A DNA stretch of 64,000 nucleotides from Aliikangiella coralliicola (GTDB lineage Bacteria > Pseudomonadota > Gammaproteobacteria > Enterobacterales > Kangiellaceae): contig NZ_ML660160.1 of assembly GCF_007004725.1 (NCBI RefSeq), forward strand, positions 310,001 through 374,000. Reading direction: 5' to 3'. Positions within the stretch are counted from its first letter, which is position 1; the number at the start of each line of letters is the position of its first letter. The notes beneath the pieces are model-generated. The model ran no database searches. It was given only the letters and a program-made list of their open reading frames with translations, and was not told where the DNA came from. Positions 35,813-44,738 of this stretch are shown one piece after another. Both the position numbers and the translations under genes were made by a program.

Positions 35813-35959
35813 AAAGTTCTGTAGAGCTAGCTTGAATATATGCTGATTTTTGGTCTTGATATGGTCCTTTTGACTGAATAAGTTAGGGGGGAGAAGAAAT
35901 AAAACGGCAAAAAGCCTTTCAATGTTGAAATTAGGTCAGTAGGGAAGCTAATAATTGAA

Positions 35960-36949
35960 TTAGTTAGCGATTGAATTATAAAGTTTTTGGGCAGCAGAAA
36001 TTCCACGGAGATATCTTAGTTTTAATTCCGTGGCTCGTTTCCTGATTTTATTAATGGAGCCAACCACTCGATAAAACTGCTTGCCATAACTTTCAATTTG
36101 TTTGAGCCAATGGTTTTGTTGCAGGTTGAGTCGGTCGAGTACCGGAGCAACATGGGGTGGGATAGCCGCCTTGTCAGGATGGATAATTGATTTACCAGCC
36201 CATTCAACCAGCTCGGTATATTCTCTCAAGGTGATACTGAGTTTTCTTTCTCTAATATGGCCAGCTATGGTTTCAAGCGGAGAATCCAGTTTTGATTGGT
36301 TAGTTTGTGATTGGATATCATCAAGGCGTTGTTTGATTGAGGTGTGGTGGGACTCTTCTAGTTTTTCGGTGATTCTGGCTCTGACGGGATTTAAATCGAC
36401 ATAGGCCATACATGATAAGACTGCCGCTTCATCCAGCAATGCTTGAGAGTAAAACCTTCCCTCCCAGAATCGGCCGGTACAAAACTCTTCCTGATTGGCA
36501 AGTTTAGCCAGTGGTTCGTTCAGCCTTCGCATAAACCAGGATAAGTCACCGAGCCTTGTTCGGTATTCTTTAAGTTTTTCAGGATTATCCATGATAGCGA
36601 GTTTCTTCATTTCTCGAAGATGAGCATTCTCAGGCAAATCCAGACGGCTTGGATAGACTTTAAGCCACCGCTCAGCCACTTCTTCATCGGACCACTGTTG
36701 CGGAGCTAACGGGTCAAGGTAAAGCACAATATGGTAATGATTATCCATAATGGCATAGGCATAGATTTCGACCGAAAAGATTTCACATAATACGAACATT
36801 CTTTTTTCCAGCCAGGCTTTCCTGTGATCGAAATTTCTGCCTGTTTCTTTATCAAAACCACAGAGAAAGGCGCGTCTAACACATCGATTGGTACAGTGAT
36901 AAAAGCCCGGCGTTTCTTTATCTACCAGGTTCCGTCTGGCGACTGCCAT
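35960..36949 (-). CDS. REP-associated tyrosine transposase (RAYT, Y1/HUH fold)
   Basis: 329 aa from the ATG at 36949, chosen because GGAAG lies 8 bases upstream; an upstream start at 37009 is less likely. Residues about 10-200 are a Y1 (IS200-like) nuclease domain: FYHCTNRCVRR, the metal motif IMDNHYHIVLYL (HxH within NHYHI), and helix ALLDEAAVLSCMAYVDLNPVRA carrying the probable catalytic Tyr. RAYTs are domesticated HUH enzymes that cut and spread REP palindromes. The large size fits the marine gammaproteobacterial subgroup. A REP-like palindrome lies at 31397-31508 and degenerate relatives elsewhere in the window. Confidence 0.9.
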   Translation of the reverse strand: MAVARRNLVDKETPGFYHCTNRCVRRAFLCGFDKETGRNFDHRKAWLEKRMFVLCEIFSVEIYAYAIMDNHYHIVLYLDPLAPQQWSDEEVAERWLKVYPSRLDLPENAHLREMKKLAIMDNPEKLKEYRTRLGDLSWFMRRLNEPLAKLANQEEFCTGRFWEGRFYSQALLDEAAVLSCMAYVDLNPVRARITEKLEESHHTSIKQRLDDIQSQTNQSKLDSPLETIAGHIRERKLSITLREYTELVEWAGKSIIHPDKAAIPPHVAPVLDRLNLQQNHWLKQIESYGKQFYRVVGSINKIRKRATELKLRYLRGISAAQKLYNSIAN

Positions 36950-37031
36950 AAAATATCTTCCTTGACTGAGTTGAAAGTTCATTGTGGAAGTAAAACAAAG
37001 ATATCTCAATCGAGAAAAGCCGATAAGGCTA

Positions 37032-37268
37032 TCATCTAAGAACTTTTAAACTTGTAAGATATTGACTATAAGTTGAGTGTCTGACTACTTTTTGCATCAT
37101 CCAAAGAAAAGAAGGTTTAATCCAGGTCATGCGTTCCATCTTAAAAGGAGGTGATAGAAAGGTGCCGTGCTCTAAAGCAGTATTAGCAATCGCATCATTG
37201 TATGCTTGGTATACTCGAATAGTTTTATCGTTGTAGACTGCGCGAACTTGTCTTACAGGAATATCCAT
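37032..37268 (-). pseudogene. DUF4291 family gene, 3'-truncated
   Basis: The minus-strand frame starts MDIPVRQVRAVYNDKTIRVYQ and continues YNDAIANTALEHGTF and PFKMERMTWIKPSFLWMM, an unmistakable DUF4291 N-terminus. After WMM the expected conserved continuation is lost and the frame ends within about 20 unrelated residues, giving 78 aa against about 190 for the family. It is therefore a remnant; the loss borders the RAYT promoter. Upstream is a hairpin (about 37300-37325). Confidence 0.8.
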
Positions 37269-37299
37269 TAATTAAACCTAAGTTGAGCTCGGTAGGTTG

Positions 37300-37325
37300 G
37301 GTTCGTTTTTTCGAGCCCAACAACT
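37300..37325. repeat. Hairpin upstream of the DUF4291 remnant
   Basis: Inverted repeat GTTGGGTTCG / CGAGCCCAAC around a T-run. It resembles an integron attC only superficially; the order of core-site halves is reversed. Confidence 0.4.
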
Positions 37326-37405
37326 TAACTCAATATTAAACGAAAAACTAAACGACACCCACACAAAATTATTCAAATAGGATTTGGCCTCTTAATACTT
37401 CTTAA

Positions 37406-37630
37406 AAGCCCTTCAGGCAGTTTTTTCCAAAGCAAACAGATTTCGCTAAAGTCACTTGGCATCAAGTTAAACAAGTGGTAGAAAATCTCAACAATCGACC
37501 AAGAAAAACGCGAGGTTACTTAACACCTAACCAAATATTCAACAACGAATTTGTGCACTTATTGGTTGAATTCGGGTTTGATAAAAAATTTTTTATTAAC
37601 AAGATTAACTTTGTAACTCACTGTTATTAA
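37406..37630 (+). pseudogene. IS30 family transposase C-terminal remnant
   Basis: Open frame of 74 codons without a start, directly after an in-frame stop. It reads RQFFPKQTDFAKVTW, then VVENLNNRPRKTRGYLTP and NQIFN, matching the C-terminal end of IS30-type DDE transposases (the final catalytic Glu helix followed by NNRPRK and GYxTP). Most of the transposase (helix-turn-helix and first two Asp) is missing. Its last 55 bases lie inside the 127-bp direct repeat found again at 40784. Confidence 0.8.
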
Positions 37631-37702
37631 AAGGCTTAAAATTAAATTAATAAGCCTATTAAAATATATAATTTCACAAGCTTCCGCGGTACATCTAACA
37701 TT
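37576..37702 (+). repeat. 127-bp direct repeat, left copy (IS30 end)
   Basis: Identical to 40784-40910 at 121 of 127 positions. It contains the last codons of the IS30-like remnant, an inverted repeat AGGCTTA/TAAGCCT, and the probable IS right end (TACATCTAACATT). Confidence 0.9.
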
Positions 37703-37819
37703 GCTTTGGTCATTAAGAAAAGACACAAGCCGTTGTTTTATTACCTTAAAACAACTTTTATCAATTTAGCGCATAACAGGGACTTTATGTAGTCATTGGT
37801 TGCGCAATAAAGGACTTTA

Positions 37820-39457
37820 ATGATGAAACCGTTAATTTCGTTGAAACAAAAAATGCTGCTTTCAATTGCGGCGAGTATTTTTACTATGACAGTTAGTGGA
37901 GCTGAATATTTATACGACTTACCTTTTAAAGGAGAAGATTTTGCGGATAATGAAAAGCTAACAACTAAAAAGCATGACCATGGTTCTGAGTCTCAGAGCC
38001 TTGGTTCTGATATTTCAGCCATGCGATATGATTTTGACAATAGACGTTGGACGAAGCTTATTAAAGATGCAGATGTGACTAATAATATAATAATTAATGA
38101 GCATACTGTTGGTTATGGAAAGCCGATTTATGCAATGCGCGATGGAACTGTTGTTGGATGCTGGAGAAATGCACCAGAAAACCCGCGGTCTTTTATTAAT
38201 GGAGAAGATGAAGAAGCTAGAATGTGGGTGCATCCTAGAATTCGAGATATACCGAATCGTACTATACCGAAGTCAGGAAATTATCTTTTGGTTGATCATG
38301 ATGATGGTACTCGGGTACGTTATTCGCATATGATCCCTGGTACTATTCCCTGGGAGCTTTGTCCAAGAAATACTGCGACTTATGATGAGCTTGGACTTGA
38401 TAGTATTCCTGGAAATGACCATCCAACTCTTACGGGGATTTCTTCTAACATACCTGGTTTTTTAATGATAAAGAAGGGACAGAGAATTGGCTTGTTAGGG
38501 AATAGTGGAAATTCACGTGGGCCACATTTACACATCCATATAGTCGATGGAGAAAATGCTGAGCCAATTAAGTTTAAACGAGGGATTGCATCAGTAATAA
38601 AAGATGATGATCCTTATGGGAACTGGAAAAGTTTTGCTGATGATGTTATTCCAACGGATATGTCTCAAGGATCAATATTACTATGGGCTCCACGTACGTT
38701 GAAATCACAACATGTACGACATGGCTTTAATTCTGCAGGTTACAGCGCCTATTTTAAGCATCTGGTTGATTCTGGTTTCAAGCCTGTCTGGCTCGATGGC
38801 TTTACTGCTGCCAATACCACTCGATTAAATATGATCTGGAAACCTTCTAACGTAAAGTGGCGTAGCTATAGTCGATTGACTTCGAATGATTATCAATTGA
38901 AAACTGATCAGGCAAAAGAAAAAGGCTATATTCCTGTCCATGTTGACTCTTACAATACGGCCGGAGGAGTTCGATATGCAGTGATATTTGAAAAAAAACC
39001 GCTTGGAGCTCTCGCTGGACATGATTTAACTCCTGCAGAACATCTTGATCTAATTGATGAAGCTAAATTGAAAGGAATGAGCCCTGTTAGTGTTTCTGTG
39101 GTTTCTGTTGGGGGGCAAAGACGTTATACCGTGCTTTATCATAAGAAAGATATTGGCGCATGGAGAATTCGCTCTACTATGACATCTATTGCCTATAATC
39201 TTACTTATGCTAGCGAAAAAGCTGCGGGTAAGTTTCCAGTTTATTTAAATGCTTATCGACATGATGGCGAAAATAACTACACGGCAATTTTTGCTTCTAA
39301 ACCTACTTCCAATTCGGTTAGAGCTAAACATGGATTAACCGCTGCAGACTTTCAAATATTTTATAATGAGTATGACGGGCTTGATTACTCAACAAGTTTG
39401 ATAACGGGGATTGACGGTCATCCAACAACAAATTATGCAGGCGTATGGCGTAAATGA
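37820..39457 (+). CDS. Secreted M23 (LytM) peptidase fused to BTRD1-type tandem repeats
   Basis: 545 aa with a signal peptide (about 1-27, cut near VSGAEY). Residues about 95-270 are an M23-like domain: the beta-sheet motif YLLVDHDDGTRVRYSHM and KKGQRIGLLGNSGNSRGPHLHIHI, with the HxH zinc ligands in HLHIH. An expanded insert (residues about 130-215) separates the motifs. Residues about 300-530 hold four copies of a 50-residue repeat with W/Y and RYAVIFEKK-type ends, like the BTRD1 repeats seen in polyglycine-hydrolase-related proteins. M23 enzymes cleave peptidoglycan cross-links or Gly-Gly bonds; here the target may be other cells (inference). It is bracketed by IS30-derived repeats, a sign of transfer. 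Confidence 0.85.
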   Translation: MMKPLISLKQKMLLSIAASIFTMTVSGAEYLYDLPFKGEDFADNEKLTTKKHDHGSESQSLGSDISAMRYDFDNRRWTKLIKDADVTNNIIINEHTVGYGKPIYAMRDGTVVGCWRNAPENPRSFINGEDEEARMWVHPRIRDIPNRTIPKSGNYLLVDHDDGTRVRYSHMIPGTIPWELCPRNTATYDELGLDSIPGNDHPTLTGISSNIPGFLMIKKGQRIGLLGNSGNSRGPHLHIHIVDGENAEPIKFKRGIASVIKDDDPYGNWKSFADDVIPTDMSQGSILLWAPRTLKSQHVRHGFNSAGYSAYFKHLVDSGFKPVWLDGFTAANTTRLNMIWKPSNVKWRSYSRLTSNDYQLKTDQAKEKGYIPVHVDSYNTAGGVRYAVIFEKKPLGALAGHDLTPAEHLDLIDEAKLKGMSPVSVSVVSVGGQRRYTVLYHKKDIGAWRIRSTMTSIAYNLTYASEKAAGKFPVYLNAYRHDGENNYTAIFASKPTSNSVRAKHGLTAADFQIFYNEYDGLDYSTSLITGIDGHPTTNYAGVWRK

Positions 39458-39484
39458 TTTGGTGACAATAAACTGATTGCTGAA

Positions 39485-39512
39485 GAAGGTAGTGTGTCGC
39501 TACCTTTTTAGT
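39485..39512 (+). terminator. Terminator after the M23/BTRD1 gene
   Basis: Stem GGTAGTG/CGCTACC (one G-U) with loop TGT and a TTTTT run. Confidence 0.7.
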
Positions 39513-39908
39513 TGCTAGCTTAGTTCTTTAACCTGTAGAACGATTTTTCTCTTTCAGTCTGTAATATTTTTCATCGATTTATTAACGTTGAAGTATTAAT
39601 CTATTTTCTAGCTCGGGATTTTATAAATCACGTTGAACAAACAGTACCAGATTATATTGTTTGGGGAAACGCTCGAACAATAATCGGAGCTTTCACAATA
39701 CCTGTATGTCTAATAAATGAATCAATGGGTGGCCCCATTGAATTCACTATTGAGAATTTGTACTATTCATAGTTCTAGAAGAAAGATTAAAGTCCGATTC
39801 AAATTCTACCTCAGCTCTGGCCATTCTTATAGAGAACATAGGTTTTTATTGAGTTGATTTCATGGTCTTCCTATATATTTTTAGCTTCGAAGTAAGAGAA
39901 ATAAGCAA
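39513..39908. other. Gap between the hydrolase and LysR genes
   Basis: About 400 AT-rich bases. A plus-strand frame without a start codon (39534-39773, ending IEFTIENLYYS) has protein-like composition and could be a decayed gene, but no family is recognised. Otherwise nothing is seen. Confidence 0.3.
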
Positions 39909-40766
39909 ATGAAATTGAACACAGATCGCCTTAACGCATTCTATCAAGTGGGCATCGAAAAAAATTTTGGTAAGGCAGCAGATGTTCTATGTATTACTCA
40001 GTCAGCATTGTCGCAGAGAGTACTTAAGCTAGAGCAAGAGTTAGGGACCAACTTATTGATTCGCAGCACAGACGGGATCGCATTAACAGAATCTGGAAAG
40101 TACTTGTTTGACTATGTTAAAGATCTAGAGATTCGTGAAAAGGAAGCGTTGAATCATGTTACTGGTCAAAGTGCAATGGCCAACGGTATTATTCGCGTGG
40201 GAGCTTTTAGCTCTGTCATGCGCTCTGTTGTAATGCCGGCTCTTATTCCGCTAATTAACTCTGCTCATCAATTAAAGGCTGAGTTTCTGTCTAGAGAACT
40301 AAGAGAATTGCCTTCTCTTTTGATATCTGGCGAAGTGGATTTCATTCTTACCTATGAGAAAACAAGAGAACCTGGCGAAGAGTCTGTGTTTGTCGGAAAT
40401 GAAACTATGGTACATATCCGCAACAGATCTCCTAAGTTTAGGACGCTAACACCATGTTTTTTAGATCATGACGTTCATGACATGACAACTTATGATTTCT
40501 TTGAGCAACAAGGGATGGGTGATCTTGAGTTTGATAGAAGTTTTTATGACGATGTTTATGGATTGATTGATGGGGTCAGAATGGGGTTCGGGGAAGCCAT
40601 TGTATCAAAACACATGGTTAAGGAAGACGACGAAATTGAAATAGTTCAACATGAACAAACAGTTCAATCTCCCATCATTCTTAGCTACATAAAAAACCGC
40701 TATATTTCTAACCTTCAACGGGAGGTGATTACGCATTTGTTGGAAAATATGCCTAAGTACCTTTAA
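39909..40766 (+). CDS. LysR family transcriptional regulator
   Basis: 285 aa. The N-terminal winged helix-turn-helix is clear (LNAFYQVGIEKNFGKAADVLCITQSALSQRVLKLEQELG, given here in family order: helix, turn, recognition helix), followed by RSTDGIALTESGKYLF. Residues about 90-280 are the periplasmic-binding-like effector domain (GIIRVGAFSSVMRSVVMPAL). It is slightly short at the C-terminus compared with the 295-310 usual. No divergent target gene is adjacent; the hydrolase upstream on the same strand or a gene lost at the IS junction may be its target. It lies inside the repeat-bracketed segment. Confidence 0.92.
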   Translation: MKLNTDRLNAFYQVGIEKNFGKAADVLCITQSALSQRVLKLEQELGTNLLIRSTDGIALTESGKYLFDYVKDLEIREKEALNHVTGQSAMANGIIRVGAFSSVMRSVVMPALIPLINSAHQLKAEFLSRELRELPSLLISGEVDFILTYEKTREPGEESVFVGNETMVHIRNRSPKFRTLTPCFLDHDVHDMTTYDFFEQQGMGDLEFDRSFYDDVYGLIDGVRMGFGEAIVSKHMVKEDDEIEIVQHEQTVQSPIILSYIKNRYISNLQREVITHLLENMPKYL

Positions 40767-40783
40767 AAGTATTCATTTCTATT

Positions 40784-40910
40784 GTTTGATAAAAAATTTT
40801 TTATTAACAAGATTAACTTTGTAACTCACTGTTATTAAAAGGCTTAAAGTTAAATTAATAAGCCTATTACAATAGATAATTTCACAAGTTACCGCAGTAC
40901 ATCTAACATT
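40784..40910 (+). repeat. 127-bp direct repeat, right copy (IS30 end)
   Basis: Second copy of 37576-37702 (six mismatches), beginning 17 bases after the LysR stop. Only the terminal part of the transposase frame is present. Confidence 0.9.
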
Positions 40911-41098
40911 TCCTCCAGCTTATTAACTGTATTTCCATCGCGATGCTCAGTTAACGAAAACAGAGAATAACAAACTAATACCAGACACCCCGATTTAAAT
41001 TCTAGAAAACGAAACTCAAACAAAAGAAACAAAAAAATTACAGACAGTCTATCCACAATAGATGTTACTAACAACAGACACTCTGGTTTTATCGTATA

Positions 41099-41136
41099 GC
41101 CGCTCCGACAGCTTGGGATAAGCTTGTAGGGGCGGC
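41099..41136. repeat. REP-like imperfect palindrome
   Basis: Arms GCCGCTCCGACAGCTT and AAGCTTGTAGGGGCGGC pair with two mismatches and one bulge around a 5-base loop. GTAGGGGCGGCC-type ends are common in REP elements. It lies just beyond the end of the glycosidase-like gene. Confidence 0.5.
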
Positions 41137-41168
41137 CTTAATCTACTCAAAGGTATTCAGTCGAATTA

Positions 41169-43544
41169 TTATAATATCTCTTCAACCCAAACGTTTCTCA
41201 AAACAATCGTGTTATCAGGTTTTGTGTTCTTGTTAGGTCGGTATATAGCTATTCTTATATAAGCCACATCAGGATGGCTAACATTAAATTTAGATTCGTC
41301 AGAGGTGACAAACTGAAAGTTGTTAGTCAGCTCTGTTCCCCAGACGACTCCCGGAATGTCTTTAGTCTCAATAATCTGGTTTTGACTGTTAAATGCCAAG
41401 TATCTTACGCCAATGTTGCTATCTTCGTTTTCTAGTTCTCTTGCTTCAACATAAACCTTATAAGTTTTATTGGGACTCAATGAAATTCCGTAGTTAATTT
41501 TATAGTAGGATGAAAAGGAAGTTTCATCAGTGACATCTTCTAACCAGGCATCATGGATTGTAAGCTCTCCCGTTTTATTTTGATGATAGAAATATACTCG
41601 CGCCGTATCAGCTTCCGAAGAAGTTATTGTAAAGTCATCACTGACAATGTTGGTGATATCAGAGCCGACAAGTGTTTCACTGATTCCGATATCTGAAGTG
41701 GCTGTTTGGATACCATTTTGATAGCCAAATATTCTCGCTTGGAAAGATGCACCATCTTTACCTGTTACTGCAGCATGAAGTCGGTAACGTCTATCTAGTT
41801 CAAACTCTCGCTCCTGAAATAAACCGTCAATTACGTAACTTCCGGTTCCTTTTATAGGTGCTGCGGGAAAAACAATACGCTTGTTAAGATATCTATTATC
41901 TAGATCGCCAGATAGGGTGCCGTTAATTTTATATGTGCTGGCTATACCTGACAATTTTCTTATATTGTTAAGATCAGCCAGAGTGCCCTTAAACAACATA
42001 ATTCCAGCACCTGGTTCAATAGTCAGTGTGTCACCAGAACTATATTGCTCACCGGTAGCGATATTATATATTGAGCTTACACTGGTGCTAAATTGGATAG
42101 TCGAGCTTTCATCTATTGGTGGAAAGCTTTCTTCGCTCAATTCTCCCTGACTATTGAAGCTATATCGACCGTCGTCAATACTACTGGCTTGGGTGTCAGT
42201 GGAGATCTTCTTGTTGACTACAACGTATAGCTTTCCATTGGGAACACCTTCAATATTCAATGAATGGGAAACAATCATGTTGTCGTTGCCCGCCAATATC
42301 GAATTATCGGTTGCTGGGTTTTCTGTTCTGTTGATTATCCAACCAAACTTTTGTAACTCACGAATCGTTTCGGCGTATTCAAATAACGTGCGATGACCAC
42401 GATGATCAGGCCCTACCATATTCGATATTTTCAAATTGCTGGTCGCATCTTGATCAAGTACGTCGGCACTCCAGGCCATGATTCCGTGACTGCCATTTGC
42501 AATACTTAACCAAACTTGAGCCCGAATGGCATATTTGGGAGCGTAATAGTTAAACCCGGGTAAGCTAATATCGAGTTCTCCGTCGTCATTAAATATTATT
42601 TGGGAATTTCCGGAAATTACAGATAGAAAAGTTTGTGGTTCAAGCTTATTTTTCCGAAATGCGATGATACCTTTATTTTCATTATTGTTGAGATCGGGGT
42701 TATCGAATAAATTTAATGCTTTGTTAGGATTAAACAAATAAGTTTCATCTCTCGCCATAAAATAGCGATCACTGCCCGTCAATATAGGGACATTGGTTTC
42801 GTATCCGGTGTAGTTGTCTTTAATAAACTGAGCTGTTTGAGTTTTGTTATGAAGTAGGAACAGTGGAACGTCATTAGTTCCACCTTCCTGTACGACGTTA
42901 TAAATAATTTTTTCATAATAGTTCATCAGAAAACACATTTCATCCACTCGGACTCTGGTTTCTATTGTTCCATCCGCAAGAGTAACCGTGTAGTTGGTCA
43001 AGCATGGTTGTTCGATACTTATTGGATTATGGTGTGGTTCTTCGTTGACGCTATAGGCTAAAATGTTGGTATTATTCGACTGAAACTCTTTAATTTTACG
43101 TCCCGCATAATATGCGCCATTAACACACCTTTGAGAGCACCAGCCTTCTAGAGTCGGCCCCGCGTCATTTCTATTAACAAATGAATCGCCAATTTGCCAG
43201 ATTACTTTTAAATTGTACTTTTCTGCTAATGCCAAAAATGTTGTAGTGTCGTCTCTGTCCTTCATTCGGATGTCATCAGTATGAATCAGGTTGACGCCCA
43301 GTTGTGACAACCATCGAAAATGTGCCTCTAAACTGGTTTTATCCCAACCTTGGCCATCTCTCGGATCATTTCGAGTATAAGTGGGTCGGTACATGTAAAC
43401 CCCGGCGAGAAAGACTTCTCCATTACGGTCAGGTGCATCAATTCGAAACCTACTTTTGTCTAAAGGGGCGGCAACTACTTTTCCCAATATTGTTATACTC
43501 ACTAGAAATAAAATATATACAGTGATGCTTCTTAAATTTACCAT
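41169..43544 (-). CDS. Secreted TIM-barrel glycoside hydrolase-like protein (clan GH-A type)
   Basis: 791 aa with a signal peptide (about 1-26, cut after VVAAP). Residues about 40-410 look like a (beta/alpha)8 barrel: FRWLSQLGVNLIHTDD, YNLKVIWQIGDSF, and ILAYSVNEEPHHNP, where the Glu of NEEP sits where the acid/base of clan GH-A enzymes is found. A later strand HGIMAWSADV would be near the nucleophile side. Residues about 440-545 form a beta-sandwich, and 545-791 contain two jelly-roll-like binding modules. The exact GH family and substrate are not clear; GH42/GH86-like enzymes are candidates. There is no adjacent sugar transporter. Confidence 0.65.
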   Translation of the reverse strand: MVNLRSITVYILFLVSITILGKVVAAPLDKSRFRIDAPDRNGEVFLAGVYMYRPTYTRNDPRDGQGWDKTSLEAHFRWLSQLGVNLIHTDDIRMKDRDDTTTFLALAEKYNLKVIWQIGDSFVNRNDAGPTLEGWCSQRCVNGAYYAGRKIKEFQSNNTNILAYSVNEEPHHNPISIEQPCLTNYTVTLADGTIETRVRVDEMCFLMNYYEKIIYNVVQEGGTNDVPLFLLHNKTQTAQFIKDNYTGYETNVPILTGSDRYFMARDETYLFNPNKALNLFDNPDLNNNENKGIIAFRKNKLEPQTFLSVISGNSQIIFNDDGELDISLPGFNYYAPKYAIRAQVWLSIANGSHGIMAWSADVLDQDATSNLKISNMVGPDHRGHRTLFEYAETIRELQKFGWIINRTENPATDNSILAGNDNMIVSHSLNIEGVPNGKLYVVVNKKISTDTQASSIDDGRYSFNSQGELSEESFPPIDESSTIQFSTSVSSIYNIATGEQYSSGDTLTIEPGAGIMLFKGTLADLNNIRKLSGIASTYKINGTLSGDLDNRYLNKRIVFPAAPIKGTGSYVIDGLFQEREFELDRRYRLHAAVTGKDGASFQARIFGYQNGIQTATSDIGISETLVGSDITNIVSDDFTITSSEADTARVYFYHQNKTGELTIHDAWLEDVTDETSFSSYYKINYGISLSPNKTYKVYVEARELENEDSNIGVRYLAFNSQNQIIETKDIPGVVWGTELTNNFQFVTSDESKFNVSHPDVAYIRIAIYRPNKNTKPDNTIVLRNVWVEEIL

Positions 43545-43626
43545 TTTTTAGTAATCATTCCTTTTATTTATAAATAAAATTTCGACCCAGATTATAAAAT
43601 GGATCTAGTGCTAATGTGAACGAGTA

Positions 43627-43667
43627 AAACAAGAAATTGCAGCCGACTGCATAAAGCGGCGGCTGAC
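43627..43667 (-). terminator. Terminator for the ABM monooxygenase operon
   Basis: Imperfect stem CAGCCG-A-CTGC with GCGG-CGGCTG, followed on the minus strand by TTTCTTGTTTT. It lies about 70 bases after the ABM stop. Confidence 0.5.
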
Positions 43668-43735
43668 TTCGGGGTAGAACTTTTGCTTATGGATGGTGCC
43701 GCATAACAATCTGCATAGCAGCAGGCCACATTTAT

Positions 43736-44107
43736 TTATGCGACACAATGCCCCTTGACAGCTATCTTCTTAAATAAATGCGGTGATGCAACGGCGCTTG
43801 ACGGATACTCACCAATACGATTTTGAAACTCTGGATTGGTAAAAGCATTGCGGAAACTTTCAACACTCTCCCAAACTGCATAGTTAATATAAGTAGAACT
43901 ACCGCCTATACCTTTATGCATTTGTGTTGAAATATAACCTGGTTGCTCTTTCATAAAATCCGCATCATGAGACCATGCAGAAATAAGAGCATCTTCGTCT
44001 GCTGGATCAATTGTAAATACATTAATGAGAACGACAGAACCATCCTCGTTGGATTGTATCTGATCTGCAATTCCTACAGCATCGTTAAGTTCTTTAAAAG
44101 CAACCAT
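43736..44107 (-). CDS. Antibiotic biosynthesis monooxygenase (ABM) family protein
   Basis: 123 aa, one dimeric alpha/beta ferredoxin-like domain. The pattern VVLINVFTIDPADEDALISAW, then PGYISTQMHKGIGGSSTYINYAVWES and FRNAFTNPEF matches ABM-family enzymes, which include cofactor-free oxygenases, haem-degrading IsdG-like proteins and quinol monooxygenases. The residues do not decide which. It has a strong ribosome site (AGGAGA) and follows the four-helix membrane protein on the same strand by 69 bp, so the two are likely one operon under the divergent MarR regulator. Such pairs often handle quinones or phenolic stress (inference). Confidence 0.88.
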   Translation of the reverse strand: MVAFKELNDAVGIADQIQSNEDGSVVLINVFTIDPADEDALISAWSHDADFMKEQPGYISTQMHKGIGGSSTYINYAVWESVESFRNAFTNPEFQNRIGEYPSSAVASPHLFKKIAVKGHCVA

Positions 44108-44176
44108 TCTATTTCTCCTTTATCTTTTGATTTGGCGTTTTAACAGCTTATTGGAAATCTTTTTCTCTCAATTTTT

Positions 44177-44641
44177 CTATTTTGGGGAAGTCTTAAGTTT
44201 CTTTCGTCGCAATTTGCCCGTCATTACTAAGCCGTCTCGCATGTTCATGCTCATCAATGTCAGATTGATGGCTCCTGCCAATAACTCGACAACTTGGACT
44301 GTATAAAATCTTGTATCATACAGCCCAGAAGAAGCCCATTGATTCAGAAATATCGCACAAGGCAACAACACAAGTAAGCCGTTCGCAGCGATGAAAGGCA
44401 TTCGCTTTAACTTGCTATCAATTAAGCGACCTTTCCTGGTTTTCGCACGGGCAAAACCAGTGCCACCTGTTATCGCTAATGCAGGAATAAGAATAAACAA
44501 ACCTGGCATCACAATTAAACTTTTTACAGTCGCAATGGCTTCGTGCGATCCGAACAACTCAACGAAAACAGTCATAGTAAAAAAAGAAGCAATGCATAAA
44601 GTTGCTACAATCGATGCGACAGGATGTATTTTATTCTTCAC
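44177..44641 (-). CDS. Four-helix integral membrane protein
   Basis: 154 aa with four hydrophobic segments (about 8-32, 40-62, 83-103 and 118-138) joined by a basic cytoplasmic loop (ARAKTRKGRLIDSKLKRM) and ending in a basic tail. No catalytic motif is seen. Similar small membrane proteins are common beside MarR or TetR regulators. It is the first gene of the minus-strand operon, directly facing the MarR gene, with both MarR-type palindromes in its promoter. The membrane location suggests a partner or acceptor for the ABM protein, which is speculation. Confidence 0.75.
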   Translation of the reverse strand: MKNKIHPVASIVATLCIASFFTMTVFVELFGSHEAIATVKSLIVMPGLFILIPALAITGGTGFARAKTRKGRLIDSKLKRMPFIAANGLLVLLPCAIFLNQWASSGLYDTRFYTVQVVELLAGAINLTLMSMNMRDGLVMTGKLRRKKLKTSPK

Positions 44642-44664
44642 TGTTTTATTCGCTTTGTATAAAA

Positions 44665-44718
44665 TGACAACATGTTGACACTATATACATTAATTACAGA
44701 TTTGACAACATGTTGTCG
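44665..44718. promoter_or_regulatory. Two MarR-type operators and the operon promoter
   Basis: Palindromes TGACAACATGTTGACA (44665-44680) and GACAACATGTTGTC (44704-44717). On the minus strand TTGTCA and TATAGT are 17 bp apart, a good sigma-70 promoter; the operators overlap its -35 and the start-site side. Binding would block the minus operon and probably also the MarR gene. Confidence 0.8.
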
Positions 44719-44738
44719 TAAATTAAAAGGGGCTGATA

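Noticed and set aside
37275-37336. attC-like recombination site near DUF4291
   Set aside because: The palindrome has GTTGGGC and ACCCAAC in the order opposite to RYYYAAC...GTTRRRY, and no integrase or cassette array is present.
39534-39773. Start-less plus-strand frame before the LysR gene
   Set aside because: It has partly protein-like composition but no start, family or repeat link, so it was not called as a gene.
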